Shown here: piece by piece, positions 13,504-23,612 of the stretch
Numbering within the stretch: position 1 is the stretch's first letter
Layout of the letters: each line of letters begins with the position of its first letter
Origin: Ephemerocybe angulata
Taxonomy: Eukaryota > Basidiomycota > Agaricomycetes > Agaricales > Psathyrellaceae
DNA length: 64,000 nucleotides
Assembly (NCBI GenBank): GCA_013368325.1
Contig: JAACJK010000001.1
Coordinates: 3,286,001 to 3,350,000 of the forward strand
Direction of reading: 5' to 3'
Notes under the pieces: model-generated
Database searches by the model: none
The model's input: the letters and a program-made list of their open reading frames with translations, nothing else
Told to the model about the DNA's origin: nothing
Translations under genes and position numbers: made by a program

Positions 13504-14385
13504 CTAAACGGCGCTCCCGCTCTTTATAGCATGCCAAGAAGGGCGGCTTGTCATGTCGTCAAACCACCTGCGAGCAGCTTTTGAGCAGTCTGGTTCCACA
13601 TTGTTGTATTGGAACCTGACGAACCTTTTGACGTTCGGCCTGCCGTCCAAGACATCAGCGCCTGCGCGCTTAAGCAGAACGCCATAAGGAACATGGAAGA
13701 GGTCGGCCAGAGTGATGTTCTACAAAGACCGCGATTCAGAGACTTTGAGTTGGGATAAGAGTCATGTTGGGACTCACATCGCCTGAAAGGTAGCGTTGCT
13801 TGCTCAGGATCTGCTCGTACACATCCAACTTCTTCGAAAGGGTGGAGGTAAGGTCTTGCACCTTTGCCTTGTCGGTTTTTCCCCCCATCATGCTACCAGA
13901 AAGGACAGTCTCAGCAAGAGCGAGCAGTACACTCGACGGGCAAAGCTGCTTACGGTTTGAAAAGACCCTCCATGACGATATGGCTCGCGTACTGGTCGAA
14001 ATCACTCGTCTCGATAGACGCAGCTTGCTCGAACAGGGCACGCGCTTTGAGATCTGCGGTAGGAAGCAGATTAGGGGTGCCTTGCGACGTGTATTTCTCA
14101 GCGATGTAGCGTGCGATGGCGCGGGACTCATATAGTATAAATCCGTCTTCGTCCTGGTGGAAAAGGCTTGATGAGAAGTAATCCCCAGAGTTAAGCACGC
14201 CGGATACGACGAACAATATAAGGTACCTGGCCGAACGGCTGGATTGCGAGGAACTCGGGGGTCTTGGTTTCGCCCTTGTGGAGCTGGACCTCAACCATCT
14301 CGTATGGGACGCCCTTTTCGTGGAGTGCGAGAAGAGCCCGTTGTGTGCAGGTAGACATGGGGAACCCGTAGAGTTTGAGGACCAT
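13504..14385 (-). CDS. Phi-like glutathione S-transferase (left arm copy)
   Basis: Predicted cytosolic GST conjugating or reducing electrophiles with glutathione. Exons are 14385-14215, 14153-13954, 13892-13778, 13719-13625 and 13567-13504, giving 214 aa, normal for the family. The thioredoxin-like N-terminal domain carries MVLKLYGFPMSTCTQR with Ser11 in the Phi-class catalytic position, the cis-Pro segment FGQVPYI, and the glutathione-binding ESRAIARY motif. The C-terminal helical domain includes the conserved ITLADLFHVPYG stretch and a final NVKRWFDD segment. A TATA-like cttataaa lies at 14470-14477, about 85 bases upstream. A nearly identical gene lies in the right arm at 53737, and related GSTs at 45925 and 47679. 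Residue 50 is Ile where the copy has Asn (FLAIQPFG against FLANQPFG). Confidence 0.92.
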
Positions 14386-15446
14386 GGTAGAGAATAGAAC
14401 AGTGGTTTTGGCTGTGGTTGTGGTGGATGTGGGCCAAGAAAGATCGGTAAATGGGAAGGAATGTCGCCTCTTATAAACCCATCGCCACGATCGCTCGATC
14501 GCTTGGAAGATTCGTCGCGATATCCCCCCTCATTGGCCCGCCTTTACTTTCTTTCGGGTGGACGACGCTCTTACAGAGCAGGGAGGCGGCGGGCACGGCT
14601 GCTCCGTCATGCTGGTGGGAGAAAGGAGGAATTGGCAAATTTGCATTGACGCGGTTTTGTTTACGCGTTGTTAGGTTCGCGAGATGCCATCATATTCACA
14701 GGCTATCACTGGGTTGTGGCGAAGCCCCTATCCCGTCTTCAGTTCAAAGGCGACGTGGAGTCAAGACACCAAAACGCGCCGAATCTCCTTCTTGAATATA
14801 TAAGACTCTGCGTACATAGGTGACCCAGGTAGGCCTTGATGAGATTAAATTCATGGATACGTTACGTTTGGGTAATTTCCAGGAGGACAGTCGGGTTCCA
14901 TGGCCTAGTAAAGATTGCAGAGGCGGGGCTGAAAGACCGTAGAATGAGCTGAAAGTTAGGTTAAATTTAGTCCAGAGAAAGTCTCCAAGGGTCTTAAGAA
15001 AGGTTCTACAGCTTTGCTTACCTACAGCCGACGCAGCAGTGGAGCTGGAGAAAACGGCTTCCGCTAGACTTACGGTTGCACGCCTTCCGTTTCGTAGTGA
15101 ACGAGATGCTGTGGCTGCGGAGTTCGCTGATCAAGGTACAAGGTGGCAAGTAGTCCAGGTGAGGCACTGCTCAATGGAATATAAATAACTGATTTTTCGT
15201 TCTATTTGTGTTAGAAGCGGCGATCGTAGCCCTCAGTGGTGTATGATGGCATATTACTGGCTACAAGGTGGCAACTGGTGGCAACCTCAGGACTGCGCAC
15301 TTCCCGGCTTCCGAGGCGGTGAGAGCTTTGGAAAGAGCATATGCAAGTATATAAGACATGGAGAGACCACGGTTAAGAACAATACACTCAATTTCTTCAG
15401 CCTCGACAAACCTATTACCCTCGTTAAACTATCAACTACCTGAGAA
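14386..15446. other. Spacer between GST and Thr-rich gene in left arm
   Basis: Divergent promoter region inside the duplicated segment. It contains the TATA-like elements of both flanking genes. No conserved coding signal is visible, although the region is retained in the right arm (52695-53736). Confidence 0.55.
15348..15355 (+). promoter_or_regulatory. TATA box of Thr-rich secreted protein gene
   Basis: The sequence tatataag lies about 92 bases before the start codon at 15447. The right-arm copy keeps a similar element on the minus strand near 52789-52797, in the same position relative to its gene. Confidence 0.55.
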
Positions 15447-16306
15447 ATGATTGGAGTTAAAGCAGCCCTGCTCATTCTTGGGCCACTCTTTCAGCTGTAA
15501 GCATCTTATCTTAGCTCACACAAAGTTAGCAAACCAATACTAATTTCAAATGCAGAGGAGGAAACATGGTCTCCGCCCTCCCCCAAGGCCTCATAATTAA
15601 TGGGACAATAGGCTTCCCCGTACCCTCAGGGACACCTACAAGCTTCCCCGGGAATGGGACAGCACCCTTCCCCATCCCAACAGGCAACGGTACCTTCCCA
15701 GGAGGAAATGGTACGGCGCCATTCGGGAACGGCACCTTCCCTGGACATCACAATGGCACTGGGCATGGCGAAGGAATGCCTGGCAAAGGACACCATGGTG
15801 GCCACGGTGCCCGTCCGCCCTGTACTTTCCCCAACGGCACCGACACTGTGCTGCCCACCGATACAGCCACGGCTACTGATCCCACCGAGAGTACGACCGC
15901 CACTTCCACCGCCCTGCCCACCGATACTACGGCCACCGGAACCGTGACGGACTCGTCCACGGACACGGCGACCGCGACCGCTCTGCCCACTGATACTATG
16001 GCCACGGGAACGGACTCGACCACGGACACGGCGACCGCGACGGCTCTGCCCACAGACACCACGGCCACAGCGACCGACAGCTCCACCACCGACACGGCGA
16101 CCGCGACAGCTCTGCCCACCGACACCACGGCCACAGCGACCGACAGCTCCACCACCGACACGGCTACGGGAACTGACACCGTCACCACGGATACCTCGTT
16201 GCCCACCGACACTACCACGAGCATTGGAACAGACACTTTGGAGAGTAGCACTGCTTCCACTGCTACCACCACCAGCGATGCCTCCGAGGCCACTTCGTCG
16301 GACTAG
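15447..16306 (+). CDS. Secreted Thr-rich tandem-repeat protein (left arm copy)
   Basis: No known family recognised. Exons 15447-15496 and 15556-16306 give 266 aa. The first exon encodes a signal peptide (MIGVKAALLILGPLFQL), so the product is probably secreted or a wall protein. The middle is Gly/Pro/Asn-rich with at least six NGT N-glycosylation sequons and a GHH/GKGHHGGHGARPPC segment that could bind metal. The C-terminal half is a Thr/Ala/Asp tandem repeat with about four units of 21-23 residues beginning ALPTDTTAT, which should be heavily O-mannosylated. It ends in a Thr/Ser tail without a clear GPI signal. The right-arm copy at 51901 has one unit fewer. A related acidic protein lies at 49378. 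Confidence 0.82.
15911..16174 (+). repeat. In-frame minisatellite, about four ~66-bp units
   Basis: Four consecutive units encode ALPTDT..AT..D.TTDTATAT, of 23, 21, 22 and 22 residues. Units 3 and 4 are nearly identical at the DNA level, which suggests a recent unit duplication by slippage or unequal exchange. Confidence 0.85.
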
Positions 16307-16484
16307 ATCTCCAGCCGGCTGGGGTGAATTGCATGTGATGCAAGCCTGGATAGAGTTAGCGCCTCATCTATGGACCATGTCAGAGACTTCAGTAGATTAC
16401 GAAGGACTTTATGTTCATTAGAACATCTCGGTTTAGTTACACAAATTGATAATAAGATCATACCGCTGGCTGGTGCCGTTTCAT

Positions 16485-17102
16485 CTAAGCAGTCTCATCA
16501 GGTCGCGCAACGAGCTTCAGTCCCGAGACCTGGTTAGCCTCGAGCCTCTTCAGTCCTTCAGGTATCCCAGCCAAACCCCAGGGAGCACCTCCAAGCGACT
16601 TCCCTGCAAACACAACGCATCAGTCAACCAGTGTCAAACAGTCTGAATCCCAAAGTCAATACAAACTTACCTTGAGCGCACCCGACTCCATTGAAAGACC
16701 CGTCACCGCGCCAAACAGGGCCCGAATATACTCTACATGAAGAGGGTTCATCTTCTCCACCGTGAACCTAGCCGGACGCTTCCCATTCGCGTCGGGGGAT
16801 GCGTATTACAGCCTCTAGTTCGCAGTGGCGACCGTGCCCCCTGGCACGAGCGCAAAGCGGAAGCTCGCTTCGACGTCCCCAATTGCGTCGTACGCGTACT
16901 TGACCTTCGCCGGCAGACCTTCGCCGGCAGGCCTTCGCCTTCTATTTCTATTTCCTTGAGCGCGGCGAGGAACACGTCGAGCGAAAGGTTGCGGTCAATC
17001 ACATGCGTTGGCCGTACGATTTGAGATATTCGGTATGCTTGAGGGAAGCGGTCGTGATGATGTAGCTGAACCCTGAGATCTTGGCGAGCTGGATGACTAT
17101 GC
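16485..17102 (-). pseudogene. Truncated MDR (zinc-type ADH-like) reductase pseudogene, left arm
   Basis: The minus strand encodes the C-terminal half of a medium-chain reductase like the intact gene at 17749. It carries IQLAKISGFSYIITTASLKH, then DRNLSLDVFLAALKEIE, and a last exon ending in GLKLVARPDETA. The N-terminal GroES-like half is absent. Lesions are visible: a one-base loss near 17007 where the paralogue reads FGATHVLNR, a 15-base duplication near 16910, and a frameshift in the last exon (ccctggggtttggctggg against ccctcgggggttggctggg in the right-arm copy). It was probably already damaged when the arm was duplicated, because both copies lack the same half. Confidence 0.78.
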
Positions 17103-17748
17103 ACCACTGCCGAAGTACTTTCGTGGACATCCTGGACTTGATCCTACGGAGGTACTATTGATTGCCAGCTGCATTCAGTGCACCGGCAACATAGATGTGC
17201 CGTGACCCCGTTGCATTCGAAGCGGCAAGAAAGACACTTGGGCCTAGAAAAGAGCTGGGAGGCGCTGGCACGGAAGACCACGAGGCGTCATGAGGTGCAA
17301 CCGCTCACTGACCGGAGCCAGAAGTATAAGAGGCATTGTAGTTAGCGTCGATGTAGGGAGGAAGAAGGCCTGGGAGAACGAGGATCGGATTCGTCAGAGC
17401 AATCAGATGTCTGTGTGTGTCTGTGTGGCTACGGCTTCTCGGGCTGCTGACAAAGTAATTGGGCGCTTATCATTTTTTGAGGGAATTGAGCGATTTTCGT
17501 ACGTTCCTCCTGACTTCACCGACTGAAATTGGGGAAAACACTTTCAAGAGGGCTGCTATCTATACTTTTCTCTTCTCTCTGATACGACAGTAGCAAGGCA
17601 GGTGAATGGTCCGTGTCAAACACTTCACAACGCCCCTATCTAGCGTAACAGAGTCGACATCATTGGCAGAAGCTAAAATGATTTGGGTATCATCCTGCTG
17701 GTACAGGACATATTAACGCCCCATTTGATAGTGTAAGATATGCACAAC

Positions 17749-19077
17749 CTAAGCGGTCTCATCTGGATGCGCAACTAGCTTGAGGCCCGAAATCTCCTTC
17801 CTCTCAAGCCTCGCCAACCCATCAGGAATGCCAGCCAAGCCTCGAGGAAGAACCTCAAATCGATGCCCCTACAAAGCCACAGTAAGCACATCTCATCTTC
17901 CGAATTCCCATCCTCTAGCAAACAGAGAAACTCGTGCACGTACCTTCACCAATCCCTTCTCCAAAAGCCCCGGAAGCGCACCAAACAGGTCCATAATAAG
18001 CCCTGCATTCCCCTCCGAGTTCTTCTCAGATGTGAAGCCCGACACACGTCTCCCTTTAAGCTCAAGGGTCCCGTGCTCCAACCTCGGGTTTACGGTGACG
18101 ACGATGCTACTGCTGCTGGGCACCACTGCCTCGAGCGCATAGCGGAATGACGACTCGAGCTCGCCAATCGCGTCGTAAGCATACTCGAGCTTCGGCAAGC
18201 CCTCTATCTCCATAAGCGCCGCGAGGAACGCGTCGAGCGGCAGGTTACGGTTGAGCACATGAGTTGCGCCGAAGGATTTGAGGTATTCTGTGTGCTTGAG
18301 GGAGGCGGTGGTGATGATGTGACTGAATCCGGAGAGCTTGGCGAGCTGGATGACTGCGGTTGATCATGATCATGAGCTGCCATGGGACAGCTACTAGTAC
18401 CTACCTGAGTGCCCAACAGAACTCGAACCGCCAATGATAAGGATAGCTTGGCCAGCGTAAGCGCCCGTGCCTCCTGGAGCTGTGAACGGCTTCAAGCCGA
18501 GGCCGCGGGGATGCTCAGCGTATAAGCCAACATACGCTGTGGATAACACCACGGGGAGCGTAGAGGCCTCGTCGTATGAGATGTTTTGGGGGATCTAGGA
18601 GGTAATCACAGTTATTGATTAAAAAAATGCTGAATTCTCGGCGGCTTAGCTCCAGAAGTTAGAACGTACAATGCAGGTGGTGTCGGCATGAGCCAAAGCA
18701 TGCTGCTGGAACCCGCTGTACTCGCTCTGAACAATAGCTGCGAAAGCCCTGTGGAAACAAATCTTTCAGTCTACTATATTACCGCTGGAATGCTTATGAG
18801 CTCCGACGTACACGCGATCCCCTTCCTTAAACTTGGATGCAAACTCGTCCTCGCCGACCTTCACGACCTCGCCGGAGATATCGAACCCCAAAACCGCAGG
18901 ATACTTCTCAACGAGGAGCCCCGTCCTCTGTATGAGCCAGTCCGCAGGGTTCAGCGCTACCGCTTTGACTTTGACCAGGAGCTCGTCTTTGCCTGGGGGT
19001 CCGGGGATCGGGATAGTCGCAACTGTGAAATCGCCTTGTTTTTGTTGAAGGACGAGGGCTTTCTGTGAAGTCGACAT
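17749..19077 (-). CDS. MDR-superfamily quinone/enoyl reductase (zinc-type ADH-like)
   Basis: Predicted NADPH-dependent oxidoreductase of the medium-chain dehydrogenase family, near CipB-like and trans-acting enoyl reductases. Exons are 19077-18812, 18748-18670, 18594-18405, 18353-17944 and 17868-17749, giving 354 aa. The N-terminal GroES-like domain has VKVKAVALNPADW near residue 35 and VLGFDISGEVVKVG. The Rossmann domain carries GGSSSVGHS near residues 170-178, the nucleotide-binding loop of this family. Structural zinc-binding cysteines are not seen, so it is unlikely to be a classical zinc alcohol dehydrogenase. The end GLKLVAHPDETA is shared with the two pseudogene fragments in the duplication arms. 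No biosynthetic cluster surrounds it, so the substrate is unknown. Confidence 0.88.
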
Positions 19078-19740
19078 TGTGTAGTATGATGTTTAGGGCC
19101 TTTGGTCAGGCTGAGATTTGGGTGATATTATCCACTGGCAGGCGTTGCGGCTGGGCTATATACTGCTATATATATTATATAGTCCTCCACTATTGTGCTA
19201 ATCAGGTCACGTATGGCGATCCCAGCAACGAATAACTCACCTGTCATACAGACTCATACTACCATCACAGGAAAAACTGCTGCGTATCATCCAAGCCTGA
19301 CGCGTCCAGTCGGCACGGCTGCCTCTATGTACGCGTATACCAGCCGTAGATTCCGAGGAGAGCTCTTGAAACTAGAATATTGCCCCTCGAGACACCCGGG
19401 CCATGTGGGCCATTGTTTCTATCTGGAAGCCAGGGTATGAGCATCGTAATACCCGAGGGGTTGACCTTGCACTGAAGCCAGAAGAGCAGCCAAAAAGTGT
19501 GGTGGACGGTGCAGTCCAAGAGGTTAGCAGGAACAACTCTATTATCGACATTCTAGTACTTATGAACTCCACAATTGCAAGCCTCAAGCAGAGAGTGCAC
19601 ATCGAATGGGTACTAATACCGCGTGCGACAGATGTGCGGCCCAGAGCGTGTGCGGAGGTAGATGCAAAACGACGGGGAAGGTATCAGGATGAGTAAGAGT
19701 AGCGATTTTCACCCAAGCAATTCCAAATGTACTATCTGAT
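19078..19740. other. Intergenic region next to foldback element
   Basis: About 660 bases containing the promoter of the minus-strand reductase (AT-rich tatatatt run near 19170). No gene could be supported up to the target-site duplication of the foldback element. Confidence 0.45.
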
Positions 19741-19760
19741 CCCTTTCCCCAGACTCCAAA

Positions 19761-19849
19761 CCAGTCGGTTGTGGACACAGCGTAGGTAGAGATACTTTTG
19801 CCGAGGATATACCGAAACAATTGCAAAAGTTGTGTCCACAACCGACTGG
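19761..19849 (+). repeat. 89-bp subterminal hairpin module, copy 1
   Basis: The module begins with ccagtcggttgtggacaca and ends with its exact reverse complement, a perfect 19-bp inverted repeat around a 51-bp loop. It is identical to the reverse complement of the second module at 20289-20377. Confidence 0.9.
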
Positions 19850-20288
19850 CACCAAACACGTGTGTTGTCATGTTTACCAAGACCTTCCCGGATGTCAGGC
19901 AAGGCTCTCCCGTTTTGAACAACGGATACATATCGAGTACCAGACTTTCTCCTCTGATTCATCATATTTAATAACCAAATGCACCGCTACTTCTTTATGG
20001 TGGGTTACGATCAGCTCAAAATGCCCTCGATCGGTCAGAAGAGGAGTTATCGTCGCCCTCCCCAGTCTGGTGCTTGCATATAGGATTATGGCTCACCGGG
20101 TGCACAATCGGGGGTCCAAGCTAAAACATATGCCCAAGATAGACACAATATGCTATTTCTGCTACTTCGATTTACTTACAGAGGCTCTCCCCTCCCATCC
20201 AGAGCATAGATCCTTCGTGCCCCTCGTATATTGAAACTCCGCACAAAATCAAAGGCCCAGGTAAACACGACAACACACGTGTTTGGTG

Positions 20289-20377
20289 CCAGTCGGTTGT
20301 GGACACAACTTTTGCAATTGTTTCGGTATATCCTCGGCAAAAGTATCTCTACCTACGCTGTGTCCACAACCGACTGG
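20289..20377 (-). repeat. 89-bp subterminal hairpin module, copy 2
   Basis: Exact inverted copy of the module at 19761-19849, with the same perfect 19-bp terminal inverted repeats. Two nested levels of palindrome are therefore present in the element. Confidence 0.9.
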
Positions 20378-20397
20378 TTTGGAGTCTGCCCTTTCCC

Positions 20398-20860
20398 TGA
20401 GAGCTTGATCTACAGCTCTTCTATCCACGCGCGCGTCCCCAACTCGCATGGCGGGAGACGGTTGCATAAGCGCTCGTAAGCCGAAATCGACTTCGATACA
20501 TGGCAGGACCTATTCGACTCATTATTCAAGGGGGCGGCCACCCACTCGGAGAAAATAAAAACCCTGAATGATTCCAGATTGGCAGCAACTGGAGCGAGGT
20601 CGTACCTTCTCCAATGTGGCCACTGGACACCCTAAAAGCTAGACCATATTCTCCCAATTCTCGAATTCACGGGGAGACTTAAATTCGAGTATCTCTCTAT
20701 TCAAGCCCAGCCCAAAGAAAGCATCGACGGAGCTGCTCGCTGGCCGTCTGCATTGTTCAAAGGGCCATACACAGAGTACGCCAGGATCTTGAAGGAAGCC
20801 ACAGCGATGCTCTCCGGCGTCGAGTTGGTCCCCATGTCGACCTTCGCAGAGTGGCAATGA
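20398..20860 (+). pseudogene. Degraded coding-like remnant of unknown family
   Basis: Plus-strand segments look protein-like but fall in different frames: ESLIYSSSIHARVPNSHGG just after the foldback element, a segment with EIDFDTWQDLFDSLFKG, and a terminal segment ending LSGVELVPMSTFAEWQ before a tga near 20857-20859. The order and the final hydrophobic-plus-Trp motif recall the C-terminus of thioester-reductase domains, but no diagnostic motif is present. Internal stops in all frames argue for a relic or a gene with unresolved introns. Confidence 0.25.
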
Positions 20861-21292
20861 AGGTTCTAGGGAGCGTGCTACACGCGTATAATAGCAAGAA
20901 CCTGTTTGAGGCCTCGTTATAACAACATGCGTTCTGAAATATAAGGGCGAGTCGTTCAGATCAGTACAACCTCAATATACAGTCGCAGCGGTGAGGACAA
21001 ACAGCCAGAATGCTTTCGAAGATCGGCCAACGGCATTCAGGTCAGAGCCAGGCTCCAGCAAGGTCGTTAAACAAGCAGCAGCCGGTACGCTCAATCGTGA
21101 GTATAAAGGTGGGTGCCATTCACTCGAGCAGGTAGAGCACCCCAAGCCAACGAACGCAAGACACCCTCGACCAATCCTAATCTCTCAAAAAGCGAAGCAT
21201 AGCCATTCCGTGAAATAATGCCCATACTACAAGACATCGCAGTAGTCATCATCATAGCCCGTTCAAAATAGTAGTAACGAACGAGCAGACAT
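20861..21292. other. Intergenic region 3' of eS10
   Basis: About 430 bases containing the likely 3' UTR of the minus-strand ribosomal protein gene. No other feature was seen. Confidence 0.4.
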
Positions 21293-21871
21293 TTACTCCC
21301 GGGGAGCGCCCCGTCCGACACCAGCGAACTGGGGACGGAAGTCGCCGGGGGCGGAGGAGTCCTTCTTGCGGTAGTCGTCGCGGTCGCCGCGGGGGGCACG
21401 GTAGGCGCCGTCGCCGCCGGCACGGACCTGGGCGGGGCGAGGGGGGCGGACGGCCTTTTTGTGCGTGGCGGGGACGATCTCGGCGGGGAGGTGGAGCCTG
21501 CACAGGAGAGGGGTAGAGGTTGGGAGGTGTAAAGCTAAAGATGGGTATTGAGACGCACCACTCGCGGAGGTACTCGACACCCTCGGGGGTCAAGACGTAG
21601 TAGTACCACTGCCAAGAGAACTGGGTCTTGACGAGGCCCTTGGAGGTAAGGCTCTGCATGGCCTTGATGACCTCCAGGTTGGGGACGTCGAGCTCTTCAT
21701 GCTTAGGCGCGTTGAAGTCCTTCTTGGCGACAAGGACACCCTCTATTCATCGCAATATAATATAAAGAGACCCAATTAGCTGTCGTTGCTTTCCCGGGAT
21801 AGATGTATTGGGGGCGTACCCTTGAAGAGGTTCTCGTAGATGATGCGCCTGTGGGGCTTTGAGATGATCAT
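21293..21871 (-). CDS. RPS10: 40S ribosomal protein eS10
   Basis: Structural component of the small cytosolic ribosomal subunit, located at the head near the mRNA entry. Exons 21871-21820, 21742-21559 and 21497-21293 give 146 aa, the expected size. The N-terminus [19 protein letters not shown] and the winged-helix S10/plectin domain ([19 protein letters not shown], then [19 protein letters not shown]) are nearly invariant in eukaryotes. The basic Arg/Gly-rich tail ending in GVGRGAPRE is also typical. Single-copy and intact, this is the most securely identified gene of the window. Confidence 0.97.
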
Positions 21872-22547
21872 GCTGGGCTAGTGGTTTTCAAGTCGGAAGC
21901 TGGGGTAGGCGAGAGCGGATTGGTGCAAGTGAAGGGGTTGGGCGAACGAGCGGGCGAGCAAGCAAGATCGTTAGATTGCCTGAATTATAGAGATTAAGGA
22001 GGTTTACTCACTGCGAATATAATCGCACTGGTCCCGCTAGACATGGGTGTACGGTATCAGCACTCCGACCGTCATCCAAACAGCATTCCCCCAATCCATC
22101 CAAATTTCCGCGCCAATCCACCCAGATCCACCCTCCAGCGATTCTCCATAGCACCAGCAGCAGGACGGGTACTCACTTTGCAGATTTTGAGGGTGCCTTG
22201 AAGGAGTCTTGACGTCGTGGGCCGGGGATGTCGAGGCGATACACAGATTCGGCGGTGGCTGCGTCCTTTGGTCTTGTTTGTCAAAGGCTTTCAGTTGGTT
22301 TTGTGATGGGCCCCTATCTTTTCAGTCGCGTCGCGTCGACTCCGAATCCAATTCTCATTTTCTCGACTGGAATTCTGCATCTGTCTCGGTTCTACCCGAC
22401 TGGGTGGCGATGAGTTTGATTCCCTCATGATAGTGGGGAAAAACTAATTCTCTTCATCATAGCAATAAGAAGTAGCAACTCAGAACTTGGCCACAACCTC
22501 GAGTGTCTTTTCGAGATATTATACATATTCTACAATTCAACCGCGGC
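21872..22547. other. Intergenic region 5' of eS10
   Basis: About 675 bases between the eS10 start and the 3' end of the next minus-strand gene. It should contain the eS10 promoter and perhaps a 5' UTR intron. No coding signal is supported. Confidence 0.45.
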
Positions 22548-23612
22548 TCATCCTTCCAACCTCGCCTTCAACGGCGTCAACCCAAAAGTCTCCCAAAACT
22601 CCCTCGAATCAACCGCCCTCCCAAGCGCCTCCACATTCCTCGGCAGCGCCCTCACACCCGTCTCCTGCATGAGCTCCCTCACCCACCTCGGATGCGGACC
22701 CCTCTCCCCATCCTCCTCTTTCTCTCCCTCATGAGGTGGTTCACCATCCTTACTCGTTGGCAGGCCCCAAGCCGACGCAAGGTCCCACCAGTCGTAGACC
22801 CGTCCGTCGGTGAGGATCCATCGCTGGCCCTGTGCCTTTTCGAAGTTGGAGTGGATGGCTAGGATGGCGCGCGCGACGTCGACTCCGTGTATCATATGGA
22901 TGCTCCCCTTCAGCGTAAAATATGTCAGCAGCGATTCCAATTGAAGAATGTTGCAGTCACCGCGATCGACTGACTTTGTTCCGCAAAGCCTCTTTCGTAG
23001 GCGCGACCCTTCCAACCCAGTTCCGCGTCGACCGAGCACCTCCCCACAGCCCTGCGAGGTTCAGAACTGTCGTCCTGCACGAAGGGTTCAATCGAAGAAG
23101 CTCCTCCTCAGCTTCTCCGCGTTCATGCCCAGGCGCAATCAGAGTATGCCGGTCATACCACTTGTTCTCGACTGGCTTAGGTGGTGGAGGCGGCGCTGTC
23201 GAGCCTTTCGCTTTCCTCTGTCCCTAGACGCAATGAGCTTAACACCCTAATGATTACAAGCAAAAGGAAATGAACGCACGTCCCAGACCCCAGTAGACCC
23301 CAACTGCACCCACCTTGCCTCCTCCCCAACTTCCTTCCTACCCCTACTCAGCTTATAACACCTAACCAGCCTCCCACTCGCCCCTCTCTTTGTAATGGGG
23401 AATGTAATCAGAACCGTCTTCGCATCAGGCAACGCCCTATAGTCATCCAAGTCCTCCGAGTCCGAGTTATCGTCAAACGCGAACTTGACCGTGTCGCCGC
23501 GACCATCTCGGGTTGTGGCTGCGTAAGAGAGGGAGTGGGAGGAGAGGAGGGGGATGAGGAATGTGGAGGTCCAGCCTGCGCCGAGGATGAGGATGTCGAC
23601 TGAGAGCTGCAT
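22548..23612 (-). CDS. NAD(P)-binding Rossmann-fold reductase, YeeZ-like
   Basis: Predicted oxidoreductase or epimerase-like protein of unknown substrate. Exons 23612-23280, 23223-22975 and 22907-22548 join in frame to give 313 aa. The N-terminus MQLSVDILILGAGWTSTFL has the glycine-rich dinucleotide loop. Later segments VQLGSTGVWD, NKWYDRHTLIAPG, VLNLAGLWGG and IHMIHGVDVARAILAIH follow the order seen in extended short-chain dehydrogenases of the YeeZ/NAD-epimerase group. The classical YxxxK is replaced by a WYDRHT context. No signal peptide is present. It is followed by eS10 on the same strand but nothing links the two functionally. Confidence 0.78.

Larger units (their letters stand above)
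13213..17510. repeat. Left arm of large inverted segmental duplication
   Basis: About 4.3 kb that recurs in reverse orientation at about 50740-54883. Matching pieces read directly include the outer flank (agtgaacgcc and gcgcagagtttgcgtaagg), the whole GST gene, the gene-poor spacer, the Thr-rich secreted protein, a reductase pseudogene, and an inner flank with tgctgacaaagtaattgggc here against tgctgacgaagcaattgggc in the other arm. GST exons differ at few positions, while the pseudogene and outer flanks have drifted further. Edges were estimated by eye and are good to a few tens of bases. Confidence 0.88.
19750..20388. mobile_element. Nonautonomous foldback/MULE-like element with 129-bp TIRs
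   Basis: The 129-bp arms 19750-19878 and 20260-20388 are reverse complements, with one mismatch seen by eye (gtcatg against gtcgtg). The ends read cagactccaaa...tttggagtctg. The element is flanked by a perfect 9-base direct repeat, ccctttccc, at 19741-19749 and 20389-20397, read as the target-site duplication. The 381-bp interior has no transposase. Long TIRs with a 9-bp target duplication fit Mutator-like elements; an 8-9 bp duplication would also suit Zisupton/KDZ-type elements such as the one at 59874. Confidence 0.85.

Noticed and set aside
15911..16174. CRISPR-like array
   Set aside because: The repeats are in-frame coding units without unique spacers, and the organism is a fungus.
15748..16293. 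Long Val/Ser antisense frame opposite the Thr-rich gene
   Set aside because: It is the mirror of the Thr/Ala/Asp repeat and lacks a signal peptide or independent support; the same holds at 51914-52393.
20398..20860. Assignment as an NRPS-like thioester-reductase gene
   Set aside because: Only weak hydrophobic/Trp resemblance; no diagnostic NAD-binding or catalytic motif is readable.
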